Shown: positions 27,430 to 39,420, counted from the first letter of the stretch. The stretch is DNA of 64,000 nucleotides from CAWAYR01 sp050250875 (GCA_050250875.1 JBFWNV010000001.1:186001-250000), one strand, 5' to 3'. Numbers and translations are program-made. Notes: generated by a model not told the origin, from the sequence alone.

Positions 27430-27816
27430 TCAGGCAGCGGTCCCGCCGCGCAGGCTCCTGTGCGCCAGCAGGAACAGGGCGAGGAAGCCGAGGTCGGCCC
27501 AGGCCCAGGGCAGCCACGGCGACGGAATCGAGCCCATCGCCTGGTGCCAGAACACCACGCCGCAGTAGGCGGCCTTCAGGCCGACACCGTAGGGGATCAG
27601 GTGCACGTAGCGACGTGGGTCACGGCCGACCTGGACGAACATGGCCGCGAAGATCAGCAGCAGCAGCGCCGGGAACTGGATGTAGCCCCAGTGGTTGGGC
27701 GGCGTCACCTCGAAGTACTGGAAGAGCGACGGGCCGAACAACAGCGCCACCGACGCCAGCACGCCGTCGTAGGCCGCGGCGAGGAAGAACAGGATTCGGA
27801 TCGGCGTGATGCTCAT
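27430..27816 (-). CDS. Small four-helix membrane protein
   Basis: 128 residues from ATG 27816, with GGAGG 4 nt upstream. Four hydrophobic helices are visible (IRILFFLAAAYDGVLASVAL; GYIQFPALLLLIFAAMFVQV; VHLIPYGVGLKAAYCGVVFW; AWADLGFLALFLLAH). No family name comes to mind. Its start overlaps the stop of the upstream radical-SAM gene (ATGA), so it is the third gene of a coupled operon and may help localise or assist that enzyme's product. Confidence 0.75.
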   Translation of the reverse strand: MSITPIRILFFLAAAYDGVLASVALLFGPSLFQYFEVTPPNHWGYIQFPALLLLIFAAMFVQVGRDPRRYVHLIPYGVGLKAAYCGVVFWHQAMGSIPSPWLPWAWADLGFLALFLLAHRSLRGGTAA

Positions 27817-29156
27817 GGCTCCTCCACTGCTGCGGGATGAACGGCCTGCGACCGCCGCCGGCGCAGGTTGGTGAAGAACGCGCGCCGCCGCTCGCGGGTG
27901 CTCTCGGCGCTGTAGAGGCGGCTGCCCAAGTCGCGGAGCCCGGCTTCGAGCTGGCTCACCGTCATGTGCGACGGCTGGAACGTCACGTCGAAGAGGGTGC
28001 AGCGCTCCCATGCGCCCTCGTAGAGCAGGCGCCCGTCGCGGCGCAGCCGGTCGTAGAGGGGCGTGCCGGGAAACGGCGTCTGCACGGTGATCTGCACCTC
28101 GAAGAGGCCGCTCTCCTTGACGAACCGCCAGATGGCGTCGAAGCTGTCGGGGCCGGCGCGATCGAGGCCGAGCACGAAGCAGCCGTTGACGGTGATGCCG
28201 CGCGACTGGATGCGATCGACGGCGGTGAGATACCGATCGACCTGCCGCGCCTTCCAGTTGGCCGCCTGCTCCACGCCGGCGAGATCGACGGCCGAGGGGC
28301 TCTCGAAGCCGATCAGCACCTGTTCGCAGCCGCTGTCGCGCATCAGGTCGAGGAGGTCGGCGTCATCGGCCACCGAGACGTCGGACTCGGTGAACCATCG
28401 CACCTGCTGGCGGGCGAGCGCCCGCATCAGCTCCTTGGAGTGCTTCTTGTTCACGAAGGTGTTGTCGTCGGCGAACTCGATGAACGGTCGGGGCCACAGC
28501 GTCTTGATGCGCTGGATCTCGGCCATCACCCTGGCCACCGGCTTCACCTTGTAGGTCGGCGAGATGCGGATCGAGGCGGCGCAGAAGTCGCACCGGAACG
28601 GACAGCCCCGCTGGGTCTGCACGGTGAGCCGGTTGTAGCGATCGATGTCGAGCAGCTCGAAACGCGGCATCGGCGCGTCGGCCAGACTGAAGGGGCGCGG
28701 GCGGGAATCGTAGAGCGGTCGCAGTCGATCGTGGAGCAGGTCGTCGACGACCGCCGGCCACGACGGCTCGCCTTCGCCGACGACGACGGCGTCGGCGTGG
28801 CGCGCGGCCTCCTCCGGCAGCGCCGACACGTGCAGCCCGCCCAGCACGACCGTGGTGCCGGCGTCCCGATAGCGATCGGCGAGGCGGTAGGCGTCCTTGA
28901 TCTGCGCGGTGAAGCTCGAGATCGCCACCGCGTCGAACTCGCCCGGCAGGTCGCCCATCAGCGCCAGGTCGGGGATCTCGTGGTACTCGACCTCGACCGC
29001 GTCCGGCGTCAGGCCCGCCAGCGTCAGCAGGCCCAGGCTGGGCAGCGTCGCAATCACCTTGCTCCGCTCGACGAATCCGGGCAGCGTGAGACCCAGCTCG
29101 GTGAGCTCCCGGCTGAAGGCGCGCGTGCCGCTGAGGGCAATCAGCCCCAGTCTCAC
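27813..29156 (-). CDS. B12-binding-domain radical SAM protein
   Basis: About 447 residues. The GTG at 29156 overlaps the upstream stop by 4 bp (GTGA) and has a G-rich stretch before it; ATG 29168 is the alternative. The N-terminal half (about 1-150) has the Rossmann-like pattern of cobalamin-binding domains of this class (EFDAVAISSFTAQIKDAYRL, VVLGGLHVSALPEEA, DAVVVGEGEPSW). The radical-SAM core has the cluster motif in QRGCPFRCDFCAAS, followed by FIEFADDNTFVNKK and EQVLIGFESPS. Such enzymes methylate or rearrange unreactive carbons, often in lipids or secondary metabolites. The substrate is unknown. The gene is coupled to a small membrane protein on each side. Confidence 0.9.
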   Translation of the reverse strand: MRLGLIALSGTRAFSRELTELGLTLPGFVERSKVIATLPSLGLLTLAGLTPDAVEVEYHEIPDLALMGDLPGEFDAVAISSFTAQIKDAYRLADRYRDAGTTVVLGGLHVSALPEEAARHADAVVVGEGEPSWPAVVDDLLHDRLRPLYDSRPRPFSLADAPMPRFELLDIDRYNRLTVQTQRGCPFRCDFCAASIRISPTYKVKPVARVMAEIQRIKTLWPRPFIEFADDNTFVNKKHSKELMRALARQQVRWFTESDVSVADDADLLDLMRDSGCEQVLIGFESPSAVDLAGVEQAANWKARQVDRYLTAVDRIQSRGITVNGCFVLGLDRAGPDSFDAIWRFVKESGLFEVQITVQTPFPGTPLYDRLRRDGRLLYEGAWERCTLFDVTFQPSHMTVSQLEAGLRDLGSRLYSAESTRERRRAFFTNLRRRRSQAVHPAAVEEP

Positions 29157-29536
29157 CGCCCGCCCCATCCCAGGAGCATGCTCGCGATGGCCACCGCGAC
29201 CGCGGTCACCGGCACCGGGAACAGGTGTCGCATCGGCGCCCGCCAGGCGGTGAGAAAGCAGGTCGCCGGCATGGCCAGATTGGCGCCGAGCAGGCCGTAC
29301 GACGCCACGGTCAGGTGCGGCGCCGGCAGGGGCGCCGACGCCACGGTCAGGGCGAACAGGATGTTGAGGAAGCCGATGCCGAAGAACGAGATGTGCCCCA
29401 GACGGACCATCCGGCGCGGCAGCGACCCGTAGCCGCCCAACCAGTGCTCCCGGTGGAAGAAGAGCCCGATCGCCGCACCGGACAGCACGCCGGCCAGCAT
29501 GCTGATCCAGCCGGCGAGGAGATTCGGGTCTCGCAC
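29153..29536 (-). CDS. Small four-helix membrane protein upstream of the radical SAM gene
   Basis: 127 residues with four hydrophobic helices (ISMLAGVLSGAAIGLFFHRE; LGHISFFGIGFLNILFALTV; LTVASYGLLGANLAMPATCF; FPVPVTAVAVAIASMLLGWG). No recognised family. It is the first gene of a three-gene operon whose junctions overlap by 4 bp, so its product is probably needed in fixed proportion to the B12/radical-SAM enzyme. Confidence 0.75.
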   Translation of the reverse strand: MRDPNLLAGWISMLAGVLSGAAIGLFFHREHWLGGYGSLPRRMVRLGHISFFGIGFLNILFALTVASAPLPAPHLTVASYGLLGANLAMPATCFLTAWRAPMRHLFPVPVTAVAVAIASMLLGWGGR

Positions 29537-29690
29537 CGGCGCAGTGTGCGCTCGCCGCGGGCGACTTGTCCACCCGCGAGCTGTGGTTCGGCGTCATCGG
29601 CCGGTCCGATCGCCGCGAGTCGACAGGCGAGGACAGGTCTTGGACAATAGGACTCGCCGTTACCACTCGCTGCGCCACCCTGGAGATCTC

Positions 29691-31148
29691 ATGCCCTCGC
29701 GGATCCTCGTCCTCGCGTTCGCCACGCTCGCCCTGCTGGCCGGCTCCCGCCCGTCGGCGCAGCAGCCGGCGCCGCCCGCGCCGCTCCCACCAGGACAGAC
29801 AGCCAATCCCTTCCCGCAGCCGATCGCCCGCGACGCCGACGTCATCGCCGTCACGCTGCGCGAGTTCGCGACGCTGCCGGACATCGACGGCGTCGCCGCC
29901 CGCCTGATGACGCTGGTCGAGGAGCCGGTGACGAAGCGGCTCTTCGTCAGCGACATGCGCGGCCCGATCTACACGCTGAGCGCCGATGGCAGGACCGTGA
30001 CGCCCTACCTCGACCTGCGCGAGGCGAAGTGGGCGGTTGCCGTGCAGTCGCAGGGCCGCGAGCGCGGCCTGCAGAGCTTCGTGCTGCACCCGCAGTTCGG
30101 CCAAGCCGGCACGCCCGGCTTCGGCAAGCTCTACACCTACACGGACACGACCAACCAGGCGCCGCCCGCCGACTTCACCACGCCGAACGCCGCCACCACG
30201 CACGACACGGTGCTGCTCGAGTGGACGGCGAAGACGCCGGGCGCCGCCAGCTACGACGGCGGCGCGCCGCGCGAGCTGATCCGGCTGCGACAGCCGTTCG
30301 CCAATCACAACGGCGGCGCTCTCGCCTTCAATCCGCTGGCCCGCCCCGGCACCGCCGAGTTCGGGCTCCTCTACATGGGCATCGCCGACGGCGGCAGCGG
30401 CGGCGATCCGATGAACCTGTCGCAGAACCTCGGTTCGGCGTTCGGCAAGGTGTTCCGCATCGACCCGCTCGGCAAGAACGGCCGCGGCGGCAAGTATGGA
30501 ATCCCGCCGGCGAACCCGTTCGTGATGCGCGCGGAGGCGCTGCCCGAGATCTTCGCCTACGGCATCCGCAACGCCCAGCGCTTCGCCTGGGATGCCAAGG
30601 ACGGGGCGATGTACCTGTCCGACATCGGCCAGAACATCGTCGAGGAGGTGTCGCCGGTCAGCGCCGGCGCCAACCTCGGCTGGAATATCTGGGAAGGCAG
30701 CTACAAGTTCGTCAGCCGGCAGGCGGTGCTCACCGAGGCGCCGCGCGCCGATCGCCGGATGACCTATCCGGTGGTCGAATGGGACCAGCAGGATCCGGTG
30801 CTGCTGTCCGGCGGCTCGTCGGCCTCGGTCGGCGTCATCGTCTACCGCAGCGCCGCCATCCCGCAGCTCACCGGCCGGCTGCTGTTCGGCGACATGCCCA
30901 GCGGCGAGCTGTTCCACGTCAACGCGGATGCGCTGCCCAGCGGCGGCCAGGATCCCATCCGACGGGTGCTCTTCCGGACGGCCGCAGGGGCCGAGCCGCG
31001 TCCGTTCCTGGCGATCCTCCAGGAGAAGAATCGCGCGCAGGGCAAGCCGGCCGCGACTCGCGCCGACCTGCGCTTCGACGCCGACGCCGCCGGCCGGATC
31101 TTCCTGCTGAACAAGGCCGACGGCACGGTGCGCGTGATCGAGCCGTAA
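29691..31148 (+). CDS. PQQ-dependent soluble sugar/sorbosone dehydrogenase-like protein
   Basis: 485 residues from ATG 29691, with TGGAGAT just upstream and a signal peptide (ILVLAFATLALLAGSRPSAQ). The six-blade GSDH propeller is recognisable: GRERGLQSFVLHPQF with the catalytic-type His, then DPLGKNGRGGKYGIP, then YGIRNAQRFAWD, then DIGQNIVEEV and ANLGWNIWEG. It should oxidise a sugar or other polyol/aldehyde substrate in the periplasm with PQQ. The identity of the substrate and the need for PQQ cannot be read from sequence alone. Confidence 0.85.
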   Translation: MPSRILVLAFATLALLAGSRPSAQQPAPPAPLPPGQTANPFPQPIARDADVIAVTLREFATLPDIDGVAARLMTLVEEPVTKRLFVSDMRGPIYTLSADGRTVTPYLDLREAKWAVAVQSQGRERGLQSFVLHPQFGQAGTPGFGKLYTYTDTTNQAPPADFTTPNAATTHDTVLLEWTAKTPGAASYDGGAPRELIRLRQPFANHNGGALAFNPLARPGTAEFGLLYMGIADGGSGGDPMNLSQNLGSAFGKVFRIDPLGKNGRGGKYGIPPANPFVMRAEALPEIFAYGIRNAQRFAWDAKDGAMYLSDIGQNIVEEVSPVSAGANLGWNIWEGSYKFVSRQAVLTEAPRADRRMTYPVVEWDQQDPVLLSGGSSASVGVIVYRSAAIPQLTGRLLFGDMPSGELFHVNADALPSGGQDPIRRVLFRTAAGAEPRPFLAILQEKNRAQGKPAATRADLRFDADAAGRIFLLNKADGTVRVIEP

Positions 31149-31169
31149 GGGGCACGAGTCCCATCGTCC

Positions 31170-31194
31170 GCCCCCGCTCCCCTCGGCCGGGGGC
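31170..31194. terminator. Bidirectional terminator-like hairpin
   Basis: GCCCCCG (31170-31176) pairs with CGGGGGC (31188-31194) around an 11-nt loop. It lies between two convergent stop codons. No long U-tract follows. Confidence 0.5.
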
Positions 31195-31213
31195 GCGTCC
31201 TGGCAGACGCGGG

Positions 31214-32023
31214 CTACCGCGGCACGCGGTAGAGGTGCGCCGAGAACTGCGACGTCGGGATCGCCGCGGCGGTCGTGTTGCAGAACATCATGCCGAACCG
31301 CCCATTGGCGCCGGCCACCATGGGGACGGTGTGAACTCCGGCCGGGACGGTAATCGGCACCGCGATCAGCAGGTCGCCCAGTCCGACCGTCGCTGCCAGG
31401 GTCGTGTGCTCTCTGAACGTGCAAGCCATGGCCGCCAGTGGCAGGGACTGCGAGCTGGATCCCAGATACACCTGTTTCACGTCGCTGAGCTCGATGGTGT
31501 TGGCCTTGATCTGCGCCGTGTCGCTCACGGCGTCGGCGGCGATCTTGCCGGGCGTGACGGCGCCGTCGGCGAGTGCCTGGTCGCTCACGATCCCGGCCGC
31601 GAGCCCGCCCGCCGGCACCGGCCGCGCCGGACCGGGGATCGGCGCTCCGGGCGTGAACACGAACGTGCCGGCGTTACCCGCGGTGTCGCGCCATGCTCCA
31701 CCGAGCGAGGCGAGGCCGATGAGCGCGTTGGTGTGGACGACCCGCACCGGCACCGCCAGGACGGTCGTCAGGCCGATGCCGATCGACCCGTTGGGGTTGA
31801 CGTGTGCGGTGCCGTAGGTGCTGGTCGGCGGCAGGGCGCCGCACTGGTCGTCGGTGCCGTCGAGGGTGAAGGCCGCGCCCGCCTGGGTGACGGTCACCGT
31901 CAGGACGTTGCAGTACGGCTGGAGCTGCCAGCGGAACTGCCCGAGCACCTGCGCTCGCGCCTCCGCGGCGCCGATCCCCGTGAGAACGGCGAGCGTACCC
32001 GCCATCAGATTGTGCGTCCTCAT
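31214..32023 (-). CDS. Secreted hypothetical protein
   Basis: 269 residues from ATG 32023, with GGAGG 4 nt upstream. A signal peptide (AGTLAVLTGIGAAEARAQV) is followed by a Thr/Gly-rich, strand-rich mature chain. There are four cysteines (PYCNVLT, DDQCGAL, MACTFRE, MFCNTTA) that could form disulphides. A central SDQALADGAVTPGKIAADAV stretch resembles the helical repeats seen in some phage-tail or adhesin proteins. No confident family. It lies 42 bp downstream of the Calx-beta/P-domain protein and is probably co-transcribed with it. Confidence 0.65.
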   Translation of the reverse strand: MRTHNLMAGTLAVLTGIGAAEARAQVLGQFRWQLQPYCNVLTVTVTQAGAAFTLDGTDDQCGALPPTSTYGTAHVNPNGSIGIGLTTVLAVPVRVVHTNALIGLASLGGAWRDTAGNAGTFVFTPGAPIPGPARPVPAGGLAAGIVSDQALADGAVTPGKIAADAVSDTAQIKANTIELSDVKQVYLGSSSQSLPLAAMACTFREHTTLAATVGLGDLLIAVPITVPAGVHTVPMVAGANGRFGMMFCNTTAAAIPTSQFSAHLYRVPR

Positions 32024-32064
32024 TCGACCTCCTCGAGGCGATGCCCGGCCGGGCGCCGTCGCGG

Positions 32065-33795
32065 CTACGGCACCGTCACGGCCTGCGTTGGCGTCGGCAG
32101 CCCCGACCCGCAGTAGTTGGTGGCCTGCACGTTGAGCAGATAGGTGCCCGGGCCCACGGCACCGCTGACGGTCCTGCCGGGCAGCGGCAGGCCGCCGACG
32201 AACGAGCCGCCGACGTTCAGCACGTAGCCCGTGGGCGCCGGCCCCAGGTCGGGCGCGTCCCACAGCGCGCTGATGACGTTGCCGACGCGGAAGGCCACGA
32301 AGTTCACCGGCGGCTGCAGTTGCCCGACGCAGGCGCCTGGGAACGTGAGCGTCACGGGGTTCGACGAGGGGCTGCTGCCGGCGGCGTTCACCGCCCGCAC
32401 GGCGAACGTATAGGTGCCCGCCGGGACGCTGTTGAAGGTGAACGCATCGGTGACGCCCAGCGGAAGCGACACGTTCAGCGAACCGCTCACGTCGAGCACC
32501 ACCGCCGCGGGAGCGCCACCGGTGAAGGTGTTCCGCCAGGCCAGTGCGACCCTGGACGTGGCGACCACCCCGACGAGATCGGCGGGCGCCGACGGCGCCA
32601 CCGGCACCCCGACGTGGAACAGCACTTCGTTCGAGGGCGGACTCAGGCCGGCGGCCGACACGGTGTGGACGCGGGCATAGAACGAGCCCGTCGGCGCCGC
32701 GATCGCGAACCTGGGGGCGGCGCTTCCGGTCGGCAGGCTGGCCAGCACACCGCCCGGCGTGGTCCCGCCGGCGAAGACGTAGCCCGTGGGCGTCGGGCCG
32801 ACCAGCGGGGCGTTCCAGCGGAACGTCGTCAGGTTGCCGGACATCGACGAGACGTAGACGCCGGTGGGCGGCTGCGACGTCGTCACCCCGTCGTCGTTGA
32901 GGATCGTGCCGACGCCCTGGCCATCGGCGACGACCCCGTTGAAGGGACCAATCAGATTGACGGCGAGGGCTTCGTTGCCCTCGATCACGGTATCGCCCTT
33001 GACGGCCACCTGCAGCGTGCGGGCCGGGATGCCCGGCGGGAACGTGAGCAGCCCGGCGGCAGGGATGTAGTCGCCGCCGTTGGTCGTCGTCGTGATCGCA
33101 ATCGAGAACCCACCCAGCGACCCGCCGTCCGGGTTCTGGTCGTCGTTGACGAACAGCTGCCAGACGCCGTTGGGGTTGGTGCCGTTGAAGACCGACAGCG
33201 ACGACCCGTACGGCCCGGCCGGCGCCGGAGCCGGCATGGCGGCCTCGGCCGGGGCGAAGTCGAGGGGCGCGAACGTACCGGTCACCAGTTGCGCGCCGGG
33301 AGTGGTCGCCCCGTCCTGAAAGGTGAGGGTGATGCCACTCACGTCGTTGAAGGAGCCGATGTCCGACATCACCATCGCGCGCTGCCCGCCCGGACCCACG
33401 AGCAGCACGTCCAGATCGGCGGGGAACGTGTGGGTCAGCTGCTCGAGCCGCACGGCCACGTGCTGCACCGTGCCGGTCAGGCCGGCGACGGCGATCGTGG
33501 CCGGGTACGGCGACGCCGTGCCGACCGCCGGAATCGACAGCGGTCCCGAGGACTGCGTGTGGGCCGCCGCCGTGGCCGAGCCATCCGCGGTGACGTAGTG
33601 GATGCGCGACTCGACGAGGTTCGGGTTGCGCAGCACCACGCGAAAGGTGGCGACCGAAGTGCCGCCGTCGCCCTCGGCCACCGTCACGTCCTCGATCGAG
33701 AAGGTGGGGCTGCCCTGGCGGGCCGCGCCCGGCAGTGTCAGCCACAGCGCTGCCGCCGCCGTCAGTACGAGTCGCCGCCGTGACACGCGTCGCAT
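32065..33795 (-). CDS. Secreted Calx-beta protein with nested P-domain and three Fn3 domains
   Basis: 576 residues from ATG 33795, with AGGAGGG upstream and an Arg-rich signal peptide (RRRLVLTAAAALWLTLPGAA). A Calx-beta domain starts at about residue 30 (TFSIEDVTVAEGDGG to VTADGSATA). It is interrupted at about 80-237 by a proprotein-convertase P-domain (HTFPADLDVLLVGPGGQRAM to NPNGVWQLFVNDDQNPDGG). It then resumes (GGDYIPAAGLLTFPPG, VIEGNEALAVNLIGP, VGTILNDDG). Three Fn3 domains follow to the C-terminus. Calx-beta loops bind Ca2+, and P-domains assist folding or binding in secreted proteins. No catalytic domain is present, so a surface or adhesin role is likely (inference). Confidence 0.8.
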   Translation of the reverse strand: MRRVSRRRLVLTAAAALWLTLPGAARQGSPTFSIEDVTVAEGDGGTSVATFRVVLRNPNLVESRIHYVTADGSATAAAHTQSSGPLSIPAVGTASPYPATIAVAGLTGTVQHVAVRLEQLTHTFPADLDVLLVGPGGQRAMVMSDIGSFNDVSGITLTFQDGATTPGAQLVTGTFAPLDFAPAEAAMPAPAPAGPYGSSLSVFNGTNPNGVWQLFVNDDQNPDGGSLGGFSIAITTTTNGGDYIPAAGLLTFPPGIPARTLQVAVKGDTVIEGNEALAVNLIGPFNGVVADGQGVGTILNDDGVTTSQPPTGVYVSSMSGNLTTFRWNAPLVGPTPTGYVFAGGTTPGGVLASLPTGSAAPRFAIAAPTGSFYARVHTVSAAGLSPPSNEVLFHVGVPVAPSAPADLVGVVATSRVALAWRNTFTGGAPAAVVLDVSGSLNVSLPLGVTDAFTFNSVPAGTYTFAVRAVNAAGSSPSSNPVTLTFPGACVGQLQPPVNFVAFRVGNVISALWDAPDLGPAPTGYVLNVGGSFVGGLPLPGRTVSGAVGPGTYLLNVQATNYCGSGLPTPTQAVTVP

Positions 33796-33943
33796 GGGCC
33801 CTCCTGTCGTCATGGCCGGGCCGGTCGCACCGCGCACGCGCCATCCATGTACGGGTGAACGCAAATCGAGGGCAATCGCGGCCAGCTGGTCCATTCGAAC
33901 CGGACACCGGGCCTCGATCCGGCCGGGGGGGAAACGAGTACCG

Positions 33944-36832
<2,889 letters not shown>

Positions 36833-36903
36833 CGCGACCTCCGCCGCCGGTGAATCCGGCGCACGCTATGATTCCCGACGCGGCCTCCGAGAGCCCACCC
36901 GCA

Positions 36904-37479
36904 ATGGCGCATGATGCCCCACCCACGCCCGGCCAGGTGACGGAGATTCTCAGGAGCGCCGGTGCCGGGGACCGCGCGCCGCTCGACCGCGTCTTCCAGC
37001 TCGTCTACGACGAACTGCGCCGCATCGCCCGCCGCCAGCGCGCGGGACAACCGCCGGGCGGCACGGTGAGCACGACCGTGCTCGTCCACGAGGTCTATCT
37101 GCGACTCGCCGACCATTCGGAGGCGCGCTTCGAGGATCGCGCCAGGTTCTACGGCTATGCCGCCCGTGTGATGCGTGCCGTGCTGGTCGACGCGGCGCGC
37201 GCGCGTCACGCCAGCAAGCGCGGAGGCGGATGGACGCCGGTCGAGCTCGAAGATCACCACCTGCCGGTCGAAGGCCAGGCCGACCTGGTGCTGGCGATCG
37301 ACGAGGCACTGACGCGCCTGGCGGCCGAAGACGCGCACCTGGCGCGACTCGTCGAGTGCCGCTTCTTCGGCGGCATGTCGGACGCCGAGGTCGCGCACGA
37401 GCTGGGCGTGTCGGACCGCACGGTCCGGCGTGACTGGCTGAGAGCCCGGACCTGGCTGCATGCGCAGCTCACCGGCTGA
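36904..37479 (+). CDS. ECF-like RNA polymerase sigma factor (kinase-linked type)
   Basis: 191 residues from ATG 36904; an in-frame ATG at 36868 is possible, but neither has a strong ribosome site. Region 2 is visible (QLVYDELRRIARRQRAGQ; VSTTVLVHEVYLRLAD; FYGYAARVMRAVLVDAARAR). Region 4 is LVECRFFGGMSDAEVAHELG, then VSDRTVRRDWLRARTWL. The pattern matches the sigma-70 X6 (TIGR02999-like) group found beside Ser/Thr kinases in Acidobacteriota and Planctomycetota, without an anti-sigma gene. The divergent kinase is the likely regulator. Confidence 0.9.
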   Translation: MAHDAPPTPGQVTEILRSAGAGDRAPLDRVFQLVYDELRRIARRQRAGQPPGGTVSTTVLVHEVYLRLADHSEARFEDRARFYGYAARVMRAVLVDAARARHASKRGGGWTPVELEDHHLPVEGQADLVLAIDEALTRLAAEDAHLARLVECRFFGGMSDAEVAHELGVSDRTVRRDWLRARTWLHAQLTG

Positions 37480-37645
37480 TTCCCCGAGCACGAGGAAGAA
37501 CTGCACCAAGGCCACGAGTCCCGCGGCATCGGCTGTGCGGACGTCCATGATGGCCCGCACAGGAGAACGGAATCCGCCGCGTCGGCCGGACAGCGGCGTG
37601 CGCCGAGGGGCGCGTGGCGCGGTACACTCCGGGGCGGAGACGCCG

Positions 37646-38776
37646 ATGAAACGACGCCAGTTCGTCACCGTTGCCGGACTCGCCGGCCTGGGTGCCGTGG
37701 TGCCGGCCGGAGCCGCTCGCGCGCAATCGGCGGCACCGGCCAGCGGTTCGACCGGCCCGGTGCTCGGCTGCCAGCGGGCACCGACCACGCTGCAGCGCCT
37801 GCAGCACTTCAAGCGGCACGGCGTCGATCACATCTGCGGCTATCCGGACAACCGGGCCGATCCGGCGAGCTGGACGGTCGAGGCGCTGACGGCGCTGCGC
37901 GAGCGCTGCGCGGCACAGGGCGTCTCGCTCGACATGGTGGAGTTCCCGATGCTGTCGTCGGCGTCGATCGACACCATGACGCCCCAGCACGACATGAACC
38001 CGCGACTGGTGCCCGGCCTCGGCAAGGCGATCATGCTCGGCAAGGACCCCGAGCGGCAGCGCGAAGTCGAGTTCGTGCAGACGATCATCCGCAATTGCGC
38101 GCGCGCCGGCATTCCTGCCGTGAAATACAACATGAACCTGATCGGCGTGCTGCGCACCGCCGACGCGCCGGGCCGCGGCGGCACGCGGCGCAGCACCTGG
38201 AAGCTGGCCGAGGCCAGGGAAGACCCGCCGCTCACGGCGGCCGGCGTGGTCGCGGCCGACACGGCCTGGGAGCGCATCACCTGGTTCCTCGAGCGGGTCG
38301 TGCCGGTGGCCACCGAGCACCGGGTGCGGCTGGCCTGCCATCCCCACGATCCCGGCGTGCCGCCGCGCGGCTTCCGCGGCGTGGTCCGCGTGCTCGGCAC
38401 GGTCGAGGGGATGAAGCGCTTCGTGGACATCGCCCCCAGCCCCTACCACGGGCTGAACCTCTGCCTCGGCTCGACGGCCGAGATGCTGCAGGATCCGAAC
38501 CGCGAGATCCACGACGTGATTCGCTACTTCGGCGAGCGGCAGAAGATCTTCAACATCCACTTCCGCAACATCCGCGGCCGCCGCGACGACTTCCAGGAGA
38601 CGTTCCCCGACGAGGGCGACATGGACATGGCGGCGGTGATGCGGACGCTCAAGCAGGTGGGCTATCCGCACATGGTCATGCCGGACCACATGCCGCGGCA
38701 CGCCGACGACCCGCAGGGGGATCAGGCGTTCGCGTTCGGCTACGGCTACATCAAGGCCCTGCTGCAGGCGGTCTGA
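37646..38776 (+). CDS. Exported mannonate dehydratase-like TIM-barrel protein
   Basis: 376 residues from ATG 37646, with a KRRQFVTVAGLAGLGAVVPA leader of the Tat type. The barrel resembles UxuA: AGIPAVKYNMNLIGVLRT, VRLACHPHDPGVPPRGF with His ligands, LNLCLGSTAEML with the Cys, NIHFRNIRGRRDDFQETF and the final MPDHMPRH. These are the metal-site segments of D-mannonate dehydratases, which make 2-keto-3-deoxygluconate in hexuronate breakdown. The known enzymes are cytoplasmic, so export is odd and the substrate may differ. No other hexuronate-pathway genes are adjacent. Confidence 0.8.
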   Translation: MKRRQFVTVAGLAGLGAVVPAGAARAQSAAPASGSTGPVLGCQRAPTTLQRLQHFKRHGVDHICGYPDNRADPASWTVEALTALRERCAAQGVSLDMVEFPMLSSASIDTMTPQHDMNPRLVPGLGKAIMLGKDPERQREVEFVQTIIRNCARAGIPAVKYNMNLIGVLRTADAPGRGGTRRSTWKLAEAREDPPLTAAGVVAADTAWERITWFLERVVPVATEHRVRLACHPHDPGVPPRGFRGVVRVLGTVEGMKRFVDIAPSPYHGLNLCLGSTAEMLQDPNREIHDVIRYFGERQKIFNIHFRNIRGRRDDFQETFPDEGDMDMAAVMRTLKQVGYPHMVMPDHMPRHADDPQGDQAFAFGYGYIKALLQAV

Positions 38777-38824
38777 GGGGTTGGTGGGCCGGCAGAGCGC
38801 CCGCCGCAACACCGGGAGGCCATC

Positions 38825-39343
38825 ATGACCCCCACGCAGCGCCTGTCGCCGGTACCCCGCTTCATCGCCGTCAGGGTGGTGCCGGCCGTCGTGATTCTGG
38901 GCAGCGTGTTCTTCATCGCGGTTGGTGTGGACAGCACGCGGCTCGCCATGGAGAGCAGCGGTTGGCCGGCGGTGGAGGGCGAGGTCGTCCGATCCGAGAT
39001 CGTCGAGGAGGTCAGCACCACGAACCCGGGGCGCGGCTCGCGCACCTACCGGCCCGTCATCCGCTATCGGTACCGGGTGGGCGACGCCGACTTCGACGGA
39101 GAGCGCGTGACGCTCGGCGAGTATGCCACCGAGAACCGCGCTGACGCGGAAGCCGTCGTCCAGCGGTACCCGCCAGGACGCCGGCTGCCGGTGCACTATC
39201 GGCCCGAGACCCCGGCGTCGGCGGTGCTCGAGCCCGGCAGCCACGGCGTGCCGTGGCTCTTTGCCGCCATCGGCAGCGTGTTCCTGATCGTCGGACTGCT
39301 GCTGGCCTGGCTGGCCCCGAAGCTGATCGTCGCGGCGCGGTGA
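38825..39343 (+). CDS. DUF3592-type membrane protein
   Basis: 172 residues. Two membrane helices (about residues 16-38 and 142-165) flank a central beta-rich DUF3592 segment: WPAVEGEVVRSEIVEE, YRPVIRYRYRVGDADFDGER, YPPGRRLPVHYRPETPASAV. The family is widespread and its function is not established. It is a separate gene between the mannonate-dehydratase-like and the hypothetical secreted gene. Its own ribosome site is a GGGAGG about 6 nt before the ATG. Confidence 0.82.
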   Translation: MTPTQRLSPVPRFIAVRVVPAVVILGSVFFIAVGVDSTRLAMESSGWPAVEGEVVRSEIVEEVSTTNPGRGSRTYRPVIRYRYRVGDADFDGERVTLGEYATENRADAEAVVQRYPPGRRLPVHYRPETPASAVLEPGSHGVPWLFAAIGSVFLIVGLLLAWLAPKLIVAAR

Positions 39344-39420
39344 TCGCGGGCCGGCGCCCTGCCCTGCGGAATCCGTGAGAGGATCGGGGCCGCGCGGACC
39401 TCGTCAGGACAGGGGGACCC

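Noticed and set aside
27164..27568. Plus-strand gene with an export-like N-terminus
   Set aside because: There is no domain and no clear ribosome site, and its 3' third is antisense to a well-supported membrane-protein gene.
29157..31424. Upstream extension of the radical SAM frame by several hundred codons
   Set aside because: It runs antisense to the PQQ-type dehydrogenase and over the small membrane-protein gene. The GTGA overlap at 29156 gives a natural start.
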